Source of the DNA: Chondrilla cf. caribensis | Taxonomy: Eukaryota; Porifera; Demospongiae; Chondrillida; Chondrillidae | Direction of reading: 5' to 3' | Length of the DNA: 64,000 nt | Assembly: GCA_964020155.1 (NCBI GenBank) | Contig: OZ026550.1 | Location: forward strand, 2,771,352 to 2,835,351 | Shown: positions 36,360-52,300 of the stretch, one piece after another | Layout: the number at the start of each line of letters is the position of its first letter | Numbering within the stretch: the stretch's first letter is position 1 | Made by a program: the position numbers and the translations under genes | The notes under the pieces: model-generated | Database searches by the model: none | Told to the model about the DNA's origin: nothing | Seen by the model: only the letters and a program-made list of their open reading frames with translations

Positions 36360-38290
36360 ATCAGTAGTATCCCTCTACCATGCAACTAGTACGTGTACAT
36401 CTAGTTGCACCGCCACAATTCCCATCAGCATACCGACCTATATCTATATTGAATGAACTGCCCCATCAGCTGACCTCTTGTCTACTTGCCTATCGATATC
36501 ACATCGACACAACCACTCAGTCTCTTTTAATCCTAGACTAGTACATGTAGCTATAGTAAGACCATAGTATTATCTATGGTAAGACGGTGTAATTTGTTCG
36601 ACTGTATTCCTCACCCAAGTGATAGCCATGTTGAAGGAAGTGAGGTCTAAAGGGCACGTGTGAAACAGTCCACCTGTAAAGTTGCAGCCAGTCATGCAGT
36701 AGAATTATCTGTAGTCTATCTCCTGTTGGTCTCATTATACTGTCCATGCATTCTTCAACCATCCCCCATCAAATAGAGGAGGTGACTGTATACCACAGCT
36801 AGTAGTGTATCGAGTCTGATATTGATTTGATCCTGTGCCATTGAGTGTAGTGTATTGTTAAGAAGGTATATTCCAGCCCGGTGGTGGAAGTGGTGTGGTG
36901 GGACAGTCCACTCATGAATATTGGTGATATTGTAGATATTTTGATGCTTCAGTAACCGTGATGGTGCATATGATCTGCCCACACATTGTTGTGACCATGT
37001 GTGTTATTGTTCCATTTTTGTCGGAAGTCTTCTCTTTTAAGGACATATATCCATCCTGTTTTCAGTTCACCTTCTTTCTCTGACAACCTTGCTTACTCTA
37101 CTCCTTCTCCTCTTTTTCCTCAGTGATAACTGGTCCTCCATAGCATAGTGTGAACTGGTTGATTGTGGAGTTTGTGTGTAGTCCATACATAGATACCTAG
37201 CCCAAGTCATCTATTCCTACCCTGTCTAGTACCCACCTCACTGTACATTAGCTTCATATGGTGTCTGCACTGTTTGTTAGGACAGTTCCTGGAAAGTATC
37301 ATTCACTGAACACTCCAGTGGAGATCGGGTCAGGTCATCTGTGATAACTCCTGACAAAGTGGTTGGTAGACTCTGAGGATGAGGAGAGTCCCCACACTTG
37401 TGACTACACTTGCCAATATCGAGAGGTCAGTTGTTGGAGGAGAGATGTCTGAGAAGACAGTGGAAGAGGTCTCAGTGTAGCACCAACCCAGAGGCAGTGA
37501 TTGGTGTGAGTGAGAGTGTGTGTAAGTGACAGGGACCAGCAGACATTGATAAGCTCTGTGTCTGATGTGGTCTATATTCCATGTCCTGTACTGTATCCTG
37601 TATACTTGTCTGTGAAGTGTGTGTACGTCCAGTTCAACCTGGGTATGAAGGTTGGTGTTGTGACCAGATCTATAATATGCTGTGAAGGTAGGATGATATC
37701 TGAAAATAGACAACTAACACTCCTAGAGGTCATGGGCAGTTGGGACTAACCTGATGTAATGTCAATACTGTGAGTGGTTGTATGTGTGGGAATATTTATA
37801 TGTGGAATAATGGGAGGCTTTGGTGTGTGTATTTATACGCCTGTATGTAGTGAACCTTGTCTGTCAATAATCGAATGTATCAATTATCAGACACTCAGAT
37901 CTCAAAAAGTATTAAGCTATTGACTTCAAATAAAGAGCATCAAATTATTAGTTGATAGATAAGGAAGCCATACGTACTATAAAGTTTGTACTTTTGCCTA
38001 TCTTCCCAATATTCACACAATTTGTGTCCGGTAAAATTGATTTTGATTGAAAGACAATTCACCAATAATCTTACACGTGAAGACAAGTTTTTATGGTTCA
38101 TCCTGATAACAGGAGTCTTTGTCTGTCAGTTTGGGTCAGGACATCTCAGTTCGTCATTAAGAACAGAATGTATAATGTAGGAAACAATGGTTTTATTGTG
38201 TTTTCCTGCCAAAAGTGTAATAACACGTGTAGCAAGCAATCTCCCAAAGTTGCATAATCTCCAGTTCTGTTTCAACATCATCTTATTTGT
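36360..38290 (-). other. Duplicated block with coding-like minus-strand fragments (copy 1)
   Basis: This block is 95-99% identical by eye to 44,390-46,360, and its beginning recurs at 60,870-61,110. On the minus strand two fragments look protein-like and stay open in the copies. At about 36,760-36,935: NIHEWTVPPHHFHHRAGIY, then LLNNTLHSMAQDQINIRLDT. At 37,330-37,713: a frame ending CYTETSSTVFSDISPP, then TDLSILASVVTSVGTLLILR, with a hydrophobic segment that could span a membrane. No full gene model emerges, and the domain is not recognised. It may be a decayed or multi-exon membrane-protein gene, or simply conserved recent duplication. Confidence 0.35.
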
Positions 38291-38659
38291 CTATTTCTGA
38301 GTTGTTTGGGAGTGCCATAGGATTGCCTATGTCCACTATGAATATAATTATATCCTCAAAGTGTGTATTCTTGCAACCACAAATGGCAGGCTTACCTGTT
38401 TTGATATAATAATAAATATACCTACCATATACAGTACAACTAAAAACATAGTACCCTGTATGAAAACTGTTCATAGACATATTTTGTCTGATTGGTATTG
38501 TATGGTGTAAATTTAATTTACGGTGTTTGTTAGTTATGAATTGATAATAGAAGTTGTGGTAACTGGTACCTGTCACTTACCAGTTGTACAGTTGATGGAT
38601 ACAAGGTGAACTAGTCTGCATGGCCCACACATGTTCATGTAGGTAATATTCCCAGTTCT

Positions 38660-38880
38660 TCACCTACCCTCCTCACTACATCCCATTCTGTACGTCCACT
38701 AGATCTGTGATCTCCTCTGAAGGATGATCTGGAGTGTCCCTCTCAAACTCCACTTTCTCCATCTCCACCAGTGGACTGGTGACCAACGTCTGCTCTGATG
38801 GTAAGTTACCTATTGTTGGTATTGTCTATGCCTCTCCAGTTCTAGAGTGAACCTGTTGAGTTCATTGTTCATGTGAAGTC
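38660..38880 (-). other. Coding-like minus-strand exon candidate (copy 1)
   Basis: The minus strand after CTTACCATCAG reads EQTLVTSPLVEMEKVEFERD, then TPDHPSEEITDLVDVQNGM and a stop. The copy at 54,430-54,560 reads the same but continues two codons further (WRGG). Acidic, Glu/Asp-rich, possibly a cytoplasmic tail; no domain recognised. In this copy the Trp codon TGG is TAG. Confidence 0.35.
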
Positions 38881-39000
38881 TACTTTATATTATACAGGTA
38901 CATACCTCACTGGATGAGTATACCAGTAACTGTGCTCATGTGTGTGCTGTTTGCAGCTACTACATATCTTAAGACATTATACTTATGTTGTGTTTTGAAG

Positions 39001-39101
39001 TTGCTGCAGCCATTCAAATGCGGATTCATTAGCAGCATAATATAATATTGCCACAATATTATTATGCTGCTAATGAATCCGCATTTGAATGGCTGCAGCA
39101 A
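39001..39101. repeat. 101-bp near-perfect palindrome
   Basis: Arms 39,001-39,042 and 39,060-39,101 are exact complements (42 bp), starting TTGCTGCAGCCATTC. A 17-base centre forms a further short stem. The paralogous position in unit 3 (about 54,761-54,808) has only the left arm. Confidence 0.9.
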
Positions 39102-39615
39102 TTTTATAGTATAAAATAATATTAATGATGAAAGTTGTGCATGAAGAAATCATGAGTTTTGTCAATTATTATTTGATATAATTATAGAATATTGGTATCA
39201 GTCAACAGCTGGTTTCATGATTGAGACTATTTTTCATAATAATATGTACACGCAAAATAATTATAATAAATATAATTTCATATTAGCTATATATAGGAAT
39301 ACTAAATATATTGTATAATGATACTATTCAGATCAGCTGTTAAACACCTATAATATTTATGAAAGGTTCAATTGTTTGATTAATGCTTAATGTCCCTATA
39401 GCTCCTAGTACCTAAGTATAGCATCACGGCAATTACAGTATAGCAATTTTATAATGTATAAAGCATTAGCAACGGATGCTATACTGGTTAAGACATGGAC
39501 ACTTGGGCAGTATGCATATAAAATACACTCACCCTTGAGCGCTTCGCACCTTTGGGACTTGGTATTTTATGTCATAATGCCCTCATGCCCATGTCTTAAT
39601 GACTCAAATTAATGG

Positions 39616-39690
39616 CACCCACAAGGGAGATGAACCCAAGACTATACATCTCTGACCATCACTTAGTACACTACCCTTAACCACCTTCTT
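39616..39690 (-). repeat. tRNA-like SINE-type element (copy 1)
   Basis: On the minus strand GGTGGTTAAGGGTAGTGTAC (A-box-like) is followed about 35 bases later by GGGTTCATCTCCC (B-box-like). A second copy lies at 48,460-48,525. The copies lie inside the duplicated upstream flank of units 2 and 3, so they may reflect segmental duplication rather than two insertions. Confidence 0.4.
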
Positions 39691-40150
39691 ATGCCTAACA
39701 GACTACATGACCCCACCTACTTTACACATTACCACATAACCATGTAATCGGAAGGGAGATCAGAGAAGAAGGCCCTTCTTGAACATAAGGGGTGTGTGGG
39801 GCTGCCCTAGGTGCCACGTGACTGAATGCACCCAGCTCACTCCTGCAAGACCATGCTCTGTGATGGCTTGGAAGTCCACCTCTTAAATGTTACCAAAGCA
39901 CCTGGGGGTCAACATCCATGCACACCCTTCATGTCACATGGGCAGAAAAAAAAAAATTACTAACTTGAAGGGCCAAAGCAGATATTCCATTCAACAATTG
40001 CAATGATTCAGAAGTCAAAGTTAGTCTACCATTGACTTTAAGACCCAGTTCGGACCCCCTCTCGAATGGATTCCCCTCTCAACCGCGAATTTCTTCAGCT
40101 TCGAGGTCACGACCTAACCTACTTATAAGGCAAGGATATGTAGCCGGTAA

Positions 40151-40158
40151 TGACGTCA
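40151..40158 (+). promoter_or_regulatory. CRE-type palindrome upstream of unit 2
   Basis: TGACGTCA lies 111 bp before the ATG of unit 2. Units 3 and 4 have the same 8-mer 102 and 77 bp before their ATGs. It is the consensus CREB/ATF site. In units 2 and 3 the surrounding 250 bp is also conserved. Confidence 0.6.
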
Positions 40159-40268
40159 TGGTGCCTTTATTGCAGTATACAGAGTATTGTAATAGCTAAC
40201 TCGCTATCGTTCGAGCAAGGTTCGTCTTATGAGTTTACAATAATATTATTATTGTTATAACGTCAGGA

Positions 40269-43808
<3,540 letters not shown>

Positions 43809-44099
43809 CTCTCAATGTCTTCAGTGTGTCCTCAGATACTTTAAATGACATTCGTTATGTACATGTACTTGTAACACTTTCTATTCTAATTGTATCTTTT
43901 TCAAACATTTTTATTGTGACATGTGTGGAAATTATTTGTGTATTTGATATTACTGTGAATGTATTATTTTTTGTATTTTGAATAAAAAAATTCAATAATG
44001 ATGGTTTGATTCCATGTCGTATGAGTCCACCTCTATGGTCACAGATGTGGATTGTGACCAGTTTTCTTGATCACGTCATAATACCTTCATTTGATCCCC

Positions 44100-44342
44100 T
44101 GGAATCCATCCACTGTCATAGTCCCAATGTACAGACCTTATAAGGTAAACGAGGGTGCTTATCGTTTGATGACGTCATTGAAACACGTGTGTCTAACTTC
44201 TGTAGTTTCTTCCTTACTATTAGATATATGCTTCTTCGAAGACTTGTCACGAACACTAATTGTCTCGGGATCGTTCAAATCGTATCTATAAAATGTGAAG
44301 AAACGTGTATGGACGAGGCCTAGGGCAGTTATATGTCAAGAG
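44100..44342 (+). promoter_or_regulatory. Conserved promoter-like block after unit 2
   Basis: CArG box CCTTATAAGG at 44,136-44,145, CRE TGACGTCA at 44,170-44,177, then a conserved segment ending TCAAGAG/GTAAGG (GT at 44,343). It has the same order and similar spacing as after units 1 and 4. Confidence 0.5.
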
Positions 44343-44389
44343 GTAAGGCATCATCACCACGTAGGTAGTCTTCTGTATTCCCTATCCCT

Positions 44390-46360
44390 CTACCAGCTAG
44401 TACGTGTACGATTAGTTATACCACCACACCTCCTATCAACATACCGACCTATAGCAATATTGAATGACTTGCAACACATTCCCCATCAGCCGTCCTCTTC
44501 TCTACTTGCCTATCACATCGATCACGACCACTCAGTCTCTTCTAATCCTAGACTAGTACGTGTACATGTAGCTATAGTAAGACGGTGTAATTTGTTGGAC
44601 TGTATTCCTCACCCAAGTGATAGCCATGTTGAAGGAAGTGATGTCTGAAGTGCACGTGTGTAACAGTCCACCTGTAAAGTTGCAGCCAGTCATGTAGTAG
44701 AATTATCTGTAGTCTAACTATCTCCTGTCGGTCTCTTTATACTGTCCATGCATTCTTCAACCATCCCCATCAAATAGAGGAGGTGACTGTATACCACAGC
44801 TAATAGTGTATAGAGTCTGATGTTGATTTGATCCTGTGCCATTGAGTGCAGTGTATTGTTAAGGAGGTATATTCCAGCCTGGTGGTGGAGGTGGTGTGGT
44901 GGGACAGTCCACTCATGAATTTTGGTGATATTGTTGATATTTTGATCCTTCCCTAACCATGATGGTGATCCACCCACACATTGTTGTGACCATGTGTGTT
45001 ATTGTTCCATTTTTGTCGGAAGTCTTCTCTTTTAAGGATGTATATTCTATCCTGTTTTCGGTTCACCTTCTTCCTTTGACAACCTGCTTACTCAGTCCTC
45101 TTTTTCCTCAGTGAGAACTGGTCCTCCATAGCATAGTGTGAACTGGTTGATTGTGGAGTGTGTGTGTGTAGTCCGTACATCGATACCTACCCCAAGTCAT
45201 CTATTCCTACCCTGTCTAGTACCCACCTCACTGTACATTAGCTTCATATGGTGTCTGTACTGTTTGTTAGGACAGTTCCTGGAAAGTATCATTCACTGAA
45301 CACTCCAGTGGAGATCGGGTCAGGTCATCTGTGATAACTCCTGACAAAGTGGTTGGTAGACTCTGAGGATGAGGAGAGTCCCCACACTTGTGACTACACT
45401 TGCCAATATCGAGAGGTCAGTTGTTGGAGGAGAGATGTCTGAGAAGACAGTGGAAGAGGTCTCAGTGTAGCACCAACCCAGAGGCAGTGATTGGTGTGAG
45501 TGAGAGTGTGTGTAAGTGACAGGAACCAGCAGACATTGATAAGCACTGTGTCTGGTGTGGTCTATATTCCATGTCCTGTACTGTATCCTGTATACTTGTC
45601 TGTGAAGTGTGTGCACGTCCAGTTCAACCTGGGTATGAAGGTTGGTGTTGTGACCAGATCTATAATATGCTGTGAAGGTAGGATGATATCTGAAAATAGA
45701 CAACTAACACTCCTAGAGGTCATGGGCAGTTGGGACTAACCTGACGTAATGTCAATACTGTGAGTGGTTGTATGTGTGGGAGTATTTATATGTAGAATAA
45801 TGGGAGGCTTTGGTGTGTGTGTACGCCTGTATGGAGTGAACCTTGTCTGTCAATAATCGAATGTATCAATTATCAGACACTCATAATCAGATTTCAAAAA
45901 GTATTAAGCTATTGACTTCAAATAAAGAGCATCAAATTATTAGATGATAGATAAGGAAGCCATACGTTCTATAAAGTTTGTACTTTTGTCTATCTTCCCA
46001 ATATTCACACAATTCATGTCCGGTAAAATTGATTGATCTGTTCATTCAATATTGGACAAACTCTTCCAGTCGAGTACAAGTGAAGGAAAATTCACCAATA
46101 ATCTCACACGTGAAGACAAGTTCTTATGGTTTATCCTGATAACAGGTGTCTTTGTCTGACAGTTTGGGTCAGGACATCTCAGTTCATCATTAAGAACAGA
46201 ATGTATAATGTTGGAAACAAGGGTTTTATTGTACGTTTTCCTGCCAAAAGTGTTCTTACACGTGTAGCAAGCAATCCACCAAAGTTGCATAATTTACAGT
46301 TTTCCACTCTGTTTCAACATCATCTCATTTGTCTATTTCTGAGTTGTTTGGGAGTGCCAT
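44390..46360 (-). other. Duplicated block with coding-like minus-strand fragments (copy 2)
   Basis: Paralogue of 36,360-38,290. The 384-bp minus frame at 45,320-45,703 differs from its partner at 37,330-37,713 by only a few bases, and the WTVPPHHLHHQAGIYLLNNT fragment near 44,890 is retained. The near-identity shows a recent duplication or conversion. It does not by itself prove coding. Confidence 0.4.
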
Positions 46361-46392
46361 AGGATTGCCTATGTCCACTATGAATATAATTA

Positions 46393-46967
46393 CAGTGGAC
46401 CCTCACTTATCCGAACACCTTGGGACCGAGGGGTGGTCGGATATGCGAAATGTTCAGATAACTGAAACGGGACTGAATGCATTATGATATGTCAATATAT
46501 TACTCATTATTTGGCTACATGTTGGCTAGAAAGTAAAACACAACATATGGTTTGGAACTTTTCCATGATCCCTATTATTGTTTTCATTTCGACTTCCGGA
46601 ATGAAACGCTCGTCTACATCTAAGACGTGCTCCTACACGTAACCGCAACAATGAATTTATATTATAATTTATATTGCGCGATAAAAGATGGCCGATTTCG
46701 AACGCCGAGAATGAAAAATTGGGCTGAAACTCGTGCTTTGAAGCTTCGCCGAACATAATAACTATAACGAAGGTTCTTCTGAACCTAAAAAAAGACCCTT
46801 TTTAACTCGAATTACTTGTTTACTGACTGTTCAAGTACGTGTACCTATTATTATTATTCACCACTAAGGCCAAATGGCTAATGTGCAAATAGCTATCCCT
46901 GGAAATTTGGTGTCCGGATAATCCGAGCCTCCGGATAAATGAAGTCCGGATAAATGAGGGTCCACTG
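46393..46967. mobile_element. Pogo/Tigger-like miniature transposon (575 bp)
   Basis: Ends CAGTGGACCCTCACTTATCC and GGATAAATGAGGGTCCACTG are inverted repeats flanked by TA on both sides. The paralogous site after unit 1 (about 38,350: AATATAATTATATCCTCAAAG) has no element, giving a clean empty site. No transposase frame is visible. The termini are close to those of the 802-bp element at 15,995. Confidence 0.9.
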
Positions 46968-46979
46968 TATATCGTCAAA

Positions 46980-47898
46980 GTTCACATTCTTGCAACCACA
47001 AATGGTAGGCCTTTCAAAGTACACCTGTAACTTTACTGATGATACCTACCATAATGTACTATATTCAATATGTAGTACTCTGTACTAAAATGGTACATGA
47101 ACTAAATTTGTCTGATTGGACTGCTTCATCTCTGCTGTGAGGTCCGAAGCTAAAGGACATTGTCAACCCATACCCATCTTGTGTGGGAGTCAACTAGTTT
47201 TCTTTAGAAAGATGACGTATTATGTACTTTGTTAGTGGTATGGTTATGTGCAGACAATGGTGGACTAAGCGCCTTGCATTCCTCACCTGTGTTACCATCT
47301 CTATAGGGTATACGTACACCTACACCCATTCCAGAACCAACCACTACCATTAACGCAGTACACAGCATTATTTCCAGTTGCACCCATTTCTATTTCATCC
47401 ACTAAACTATAGTATTTAGTGTTTTTCCTCATTTTGTTCTCTTCCACAAGACCCTACTGTGAACATTGGTGCATTGGATGTAGACATCACAAGTACATCT
47501 AGTGCTGTGAAGGACTTCTTTAAGCTTCTCCCTGATTCTCTTTAGTTATTGAGTCCAACATCACAAGAAATGCTATTGTCCTTAGTAAGTTGAAGTGTGT
47601 ATTTGTGTGTGTGCATGTAGTATGCATGTTTGACTGTGTGTGTATCTGCTTCTCTTTGTGCTAGTGTACATTTGTGTATGTTCCATTCTTGTGTATGTTG
47701 GTAGTGATGCTGTACACATAATATACCTTTATGGATTACATGTAACTGTTTAGTCTCAAACAATACTGTTTTTTGTGTATAATACATGCATATGTGTGTA
47801 CATGCGTGTGTGCGTGTGTGCATGCATGCGTGTGTATGTATGTATGTATGTATGTATGTATGTATGTATGTATGTATGTATGTATGTATGTATGTATG

Positions 47899-47929
<31 letters not shown>

Positions 47930-48400
47930 GTGTGTCTGGCTATGCAAGACCATCCCTTCACTACACACATCCTTTGTTGACATTTCATATTTCCTCCATG
48001 AACTGAAGGTACAGTACATGTGTATCTACTCTTTATTGACATTACGTCTGTCCTTAAGTCTGGCTATGCAAGACCATTCCTGGTTTCCCTGTATCCTCCT
48101 GAGATTCCTCACTTTATCTCTTTTGTGTATTCCTGTTGGTTCTTCCAGGTTGTGGGTGAACAGTGAAGTGAACAAGATGACTGTCTACAACCTGGTGATT
48201 GTTTTCTGGTCCACCCTAATGTGACCTCCGATAATGGATCTGACCAACCTGACTTTGTCCTATATACTTCCATTGAATTATGTGAATTCTAATATAATAT
48301 TCATCTGATGTTTCAGTGAGGGACCTGCATGGTATACATATATCATGTATGTGACCACTGCTATGTAATACGGACTGTATACAGTACATGTACATGTATA
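46980..48400. other. Intergenic sequence between units 2 and 3, no gene recognised
   Basis: The first 100 bp still match the unit 1 downstream flank. After that the sequence is unique, with TG-rich patches and a tetranucleotide repeat. No supported exon. Confidence 0.45.
47833..47929. repeat. (TATG)n tetranucleotide repeat
   Basis: About 24 tandem TATG units. Long ORFs reading Tyr-Met-Cys-Val or His-Thr-Tyr-Ile here are artefacts of the repeat. Confidence 0.95.
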
Positions 48401-48459
48401 TGGTGTTCGATTGTTTGATTAATGCCTAACATCCTTAGCTCCTACATAAGTATATATAG

Positions 48460-48525
48460 CACCCACAAGGGAGACGAACCCAAGACTTTATCTCTGACCA
48501 TAGTACACTACCCTTAACCACTTCC
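48460..48525 (-). repeat. tRNA-like SINE-type element (copy 2)
   Basis: Same A-box/B-box-like minus-strand sequence as at 39,616, slightly shorter. The flank out to about 48,780 also matches 39,690-39,960. Confidence 0.4.
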
Positions 48526-49282
48526 TTATGCTTAACAGACTGTGACCCACCTTTATCACCCATAACCACATAACCATGTAATCAGAGGGGAGATCAGAGA
48601 AAAAGCCCTTCTTGGACATAAGGGGGTTTGGGGCCACCTCCAGGTGCCATGTGACCGAATGCACACAGCTCCTGCAAAACCATGCTCTGCGATAGTCCAG
48701 AAGTCCACCTCTCAAATTCAACCACCAACACCCACACCCACCCTCTTCATGCCACATGGGTGGAGAAATAAAAAAAATAAATTCAAGAATCAATCGGCAA
48801 CAATCGGCATCAGTCATGTGAACAGCAACAGCATGTTAAAATGGTTCACTGCGCATGCGCAATGCCCGCAAGCTAGAGCGTGAATAAGCACCCACAAGCT
48901 GTAAGGTGCACCGGATGCCATAGATAACAGCATTAACCCATTCAACTAAGTCAAATTCCATTTAGTTATAGGGTGCCATTGTCACATACATACATAATAA
49001 TATTATACACTTGATTTAATTTGAATATAACACTTAGTCTAATACTATCAACATCATATGTAGATAATCTGTGTTATAGCAAACACATAATTTCAATACA
49101 GTCCAGTCCATTAAGGTTTACTAACTTAAGGGCCAAAGCAGGTATTCCATCCAACGATTACTACGAAGCCAAAGTTAGTCTACCATTGACTTTAAGACCC
49201 AATTCCGTACCCCTCTCGAATGGATTCCCCTCTCAACCGCGAATTTCTTCAGCTTCCTTGAGGTCACGATCTAAGCTGGTAA

Positions 49283-49290
49283 TGACGTCA
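49283..49290 (+). promoter_or_regulatory. CRE-type palindrome upstream of unit 3
   Basis: TGACGTCA, 102 bp before the unit 3 ATG, within a flank strongly similar to that of unit 2 (CCCCTCTCAACCGCGAATT, CTCGCTATCGTTCGAG). Confidence 0.6.
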
Positions 49291-49391
49291 TGCTTTACGT
49301 AAAATGGGAGTACGGTGTATTGAAATAGTAACTCGCTATCGTTCGAGTATAAAGTTCGTCTTATGAGTTTAGTATAATTATAGCATTAGGA

Positions 49392-52300
49392 ATGGCATCG
49401 ATCCAACCTTCGAGCTTCTCCAAGCAGTTCGCCTCCTTAGAGATAACGGGCATCCAGTTGACGGGGAAGATTCTCGGGAAGGGATCGGACGCCACCGTAA
49501 AAGAAGTCAACTGGGTTGGTACCTCGTGTGCAGCTAAGCAGCTCCACGAAATCCTCCTCGAAGATAACTCTCCCGGCGGAGCCAAGCGGTTCGTTGATAA
49601 TTTCGAGAAGGAATGCATGACGTGGTCCAAACTAATCCATCCTCATATCGTCCAGTTCCTCGGAGTGTACTTCTTGTCGGGGTCTCGTGTCCCCATGTTG
49701 ATCCTGGAGAAAATGGACACCAGCCTAAGACACTATCTGGAGAAACACACCAAAGAAAACTTTGTTCTTCCCGACAAAATCTATGTTCTTCGTCAAGTAG
49801 CTCAAGCTCTGAGCTACCTCCACAGTCGCAGTCCACCCCTTGTCCACCACGACCTCAGTCCCAATAACATCCTACTAAATGAGGTCTCCTTGCAAGCCAA
49901 AGTGACAGACTTTGGTATGACACGAGCCATGGATCCCTCCAAGATGAGCCGCAAGTCATCTGTGAAAGGCACCCAAGCCTTCATGTCACCGGAAGCACTT
50001 GTGGACCCTCCAAAGTACAATGAGAAGTTGGATGTGTTTTCGTACGGAAATGTCGTCATCACTGTGGTTACACACAAATGGCCAAATCCTCAGCAGCCAA
50101 CAAGACTGGAAGGAAAGAAATTGATTGCAGTGAGCGAACTGGAACGTCGTCAACAGTACCTGGTTCTCTTCACTCCAAAGGAAAGTGAACTATTTCTTCC
50201 TATTGTTGGTCCTTGTCTCCAGAATGATCCCACCATGCGGCCAACCAGCATCCAGCTAGTGACCCAGATGAGAGGGATTGAAGAATCTCATCCTAGAAGA
50301 GTTGAAGACTCTACAGTTATCCCTCAATTACGTCAGGATCTTCAGCTAAAAGATGCGCAGATTCATGAAAAGGACCAGCAGCTTCGTAAAAATGAACAGC
50401 AGCTTCGTGAAAAGGACCAACAGCTTCATAAAAGCCATGAACAATTAAGAAAAAAAATTGTAGAAAGTGGTCAACAATGGGAGGAGATCAAAGTCCTTCA
50501 AACAGAACGTGGGCAACATCTCCAAGAAATTGAATCTCTCCGCAAAGATCTAGAAGCACATCGTAAAGATCGAGATAGTCATCTTCAGAAAGTTGAGCAT
50601 CTTCATCACCATAATCGTGTTCTCCAAGAAGAAGTTGATAGATTGAGGTCAAAGCCTACTCCAGTCACACAGGTTGGTATTGGGATGGGTATCATGTTTG
50701 TGGATTTCTGTAGCTACTTCTCACCCAAAATGCATGTTGTTGTGTATAATGTGTACTTGTATGTAATGTGCAGTGTGAGTGGTCCTATGATGATGTAATG
50801 TAGTACATACTGAATGTAGTAAATGTCCATAATAAGGAGAAGGTACCTTGTGTCTTGTGTGGATGCTTATTACAACCATGTAATGTGTACATTAGTGCTG
50901 GGACGATTAATCGATTAATCAATCGATATTCATTTCAAATTGGATTCATGATCGATAATAGTGCAAGCAAATCGATTAATCACAGGAAGCAATTAAGCGA
51001 ATAAACCAGGAAGCCATCCACACGTTATTCCCCAGAACCTTCACTCCACGGGTTCAATTCTGTACTTCAAGAGTACCTGAATTGTGAAAAGGACTCTGTG
51101 GACTTCACTTCATGTCTATTGGATGACTACTTAGTCTAATAAAGTGGGAGTGGTTTCCTGTTACGCCCACTTAATTACTTCCGGTGATTAATCGATTAAT
51201 CAATCGGTTACTGTGTACTGACTACCGATTTGAAAATTTCAGCCGATTCCCAGCCCTAGTGTACATGTGTGTGTTGTGGGTCAATATTATATGCTTGGTA
51301 CACGTTACCTGTTTATGCCAATTCTCAGGTCTTTAAACCACATGACCGTTTGAAACAACCGAAATTTAGGGATGGGATAATTATGTTGAAACACGTGTTG
51401 AATAAATTCCAATTGCTAGCCATGTTTATAATATTAGCTTGAATCCCACATATTCCCATGCAGAGAATCATCTGATCTTACATGAAAGTTGCATGTTTGT
51501 GTCTGTAGTTATGTTCCAATTTTGGGGGCATTACTAACTCCCTAAATTGGGTTCTTCCGCATACTTGAGAATTGTGTGTTTACTGTAAATTTTCAAAACA
51601 GTTCACTTAATATCATAGTGAAACAGAAAATAGCCCCCCTTTAGAGATTCCATTAAATTGCTTCTGTAACTGGTTTAACTAAACCAGTTTGGTGCGTTTA
51701 CACTTATTGCGAAGAATCGATTTAGAAAGTGATTTACACTTTGATGAATGTAAACGCTGGAGTGATTTAAATTGGCTTGCGCCAAGTATCTGCTAAATAC
51801 TGGAGTTTCAGATTGAAATGTCTGGTAATATCCACACTTGTCTTCTTCTCCTTTATATGTCACCAGTTATTCGTCATAATTGAAGGGTTAGCAACAACTG
51901 AATACCTTTTATGTTGATATTTTACAGTATAGGTAGTGACTACATTAGATTCTATTTTATAAGCTTCAAACAGCTCATTTTCACTGTCATGCTTATGGCC
52001 TGATGCAACTTTTGATTAGTCTAACATGATGGATAGAAGATTATAAAGTGCAATAAGATTCCGAATTACTCTGATTACCTACTTTTAAAGCGATATAATC
52101 TACAAAATTGTTTACTCCCTAAGCGCTTTATTTTAAACCAACTTCAAACCACCTCTGTAGATCAATTTTGTAATTCCTTTAACACATTTTCACACTCGGG
52201 AGTTGAATTGTTTTAAGCACTTTACGAACTGCATTGTGTGATTGATACAGAATTTCACTACACATTTCAGAATGTAATTATCATGATTACCTTATGAGAT

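Noticed and set aside
39616..39690. Functional tRNA gene on the minus strand
   Set aside because: The A- and B-box-like motifs are present, but I cannot fold a proper acceptor stem and anticodon arm. A repeat copy exists at 48,460.
47542..48224. ORFs of Tyr-Ile-His-Thr and Met-Tyr-Val-Cys repeats
   Set aside because: Produced by the (TATG)n tetranucleotide run.
51650..52200. Possible further transposon in the unit 3 intron (AACTGGTTTAACTAAACCAGTT hairpin region)
   Set aside because: A local inverted repeat is visible, but I could not find matching outer ends or a target duplication.
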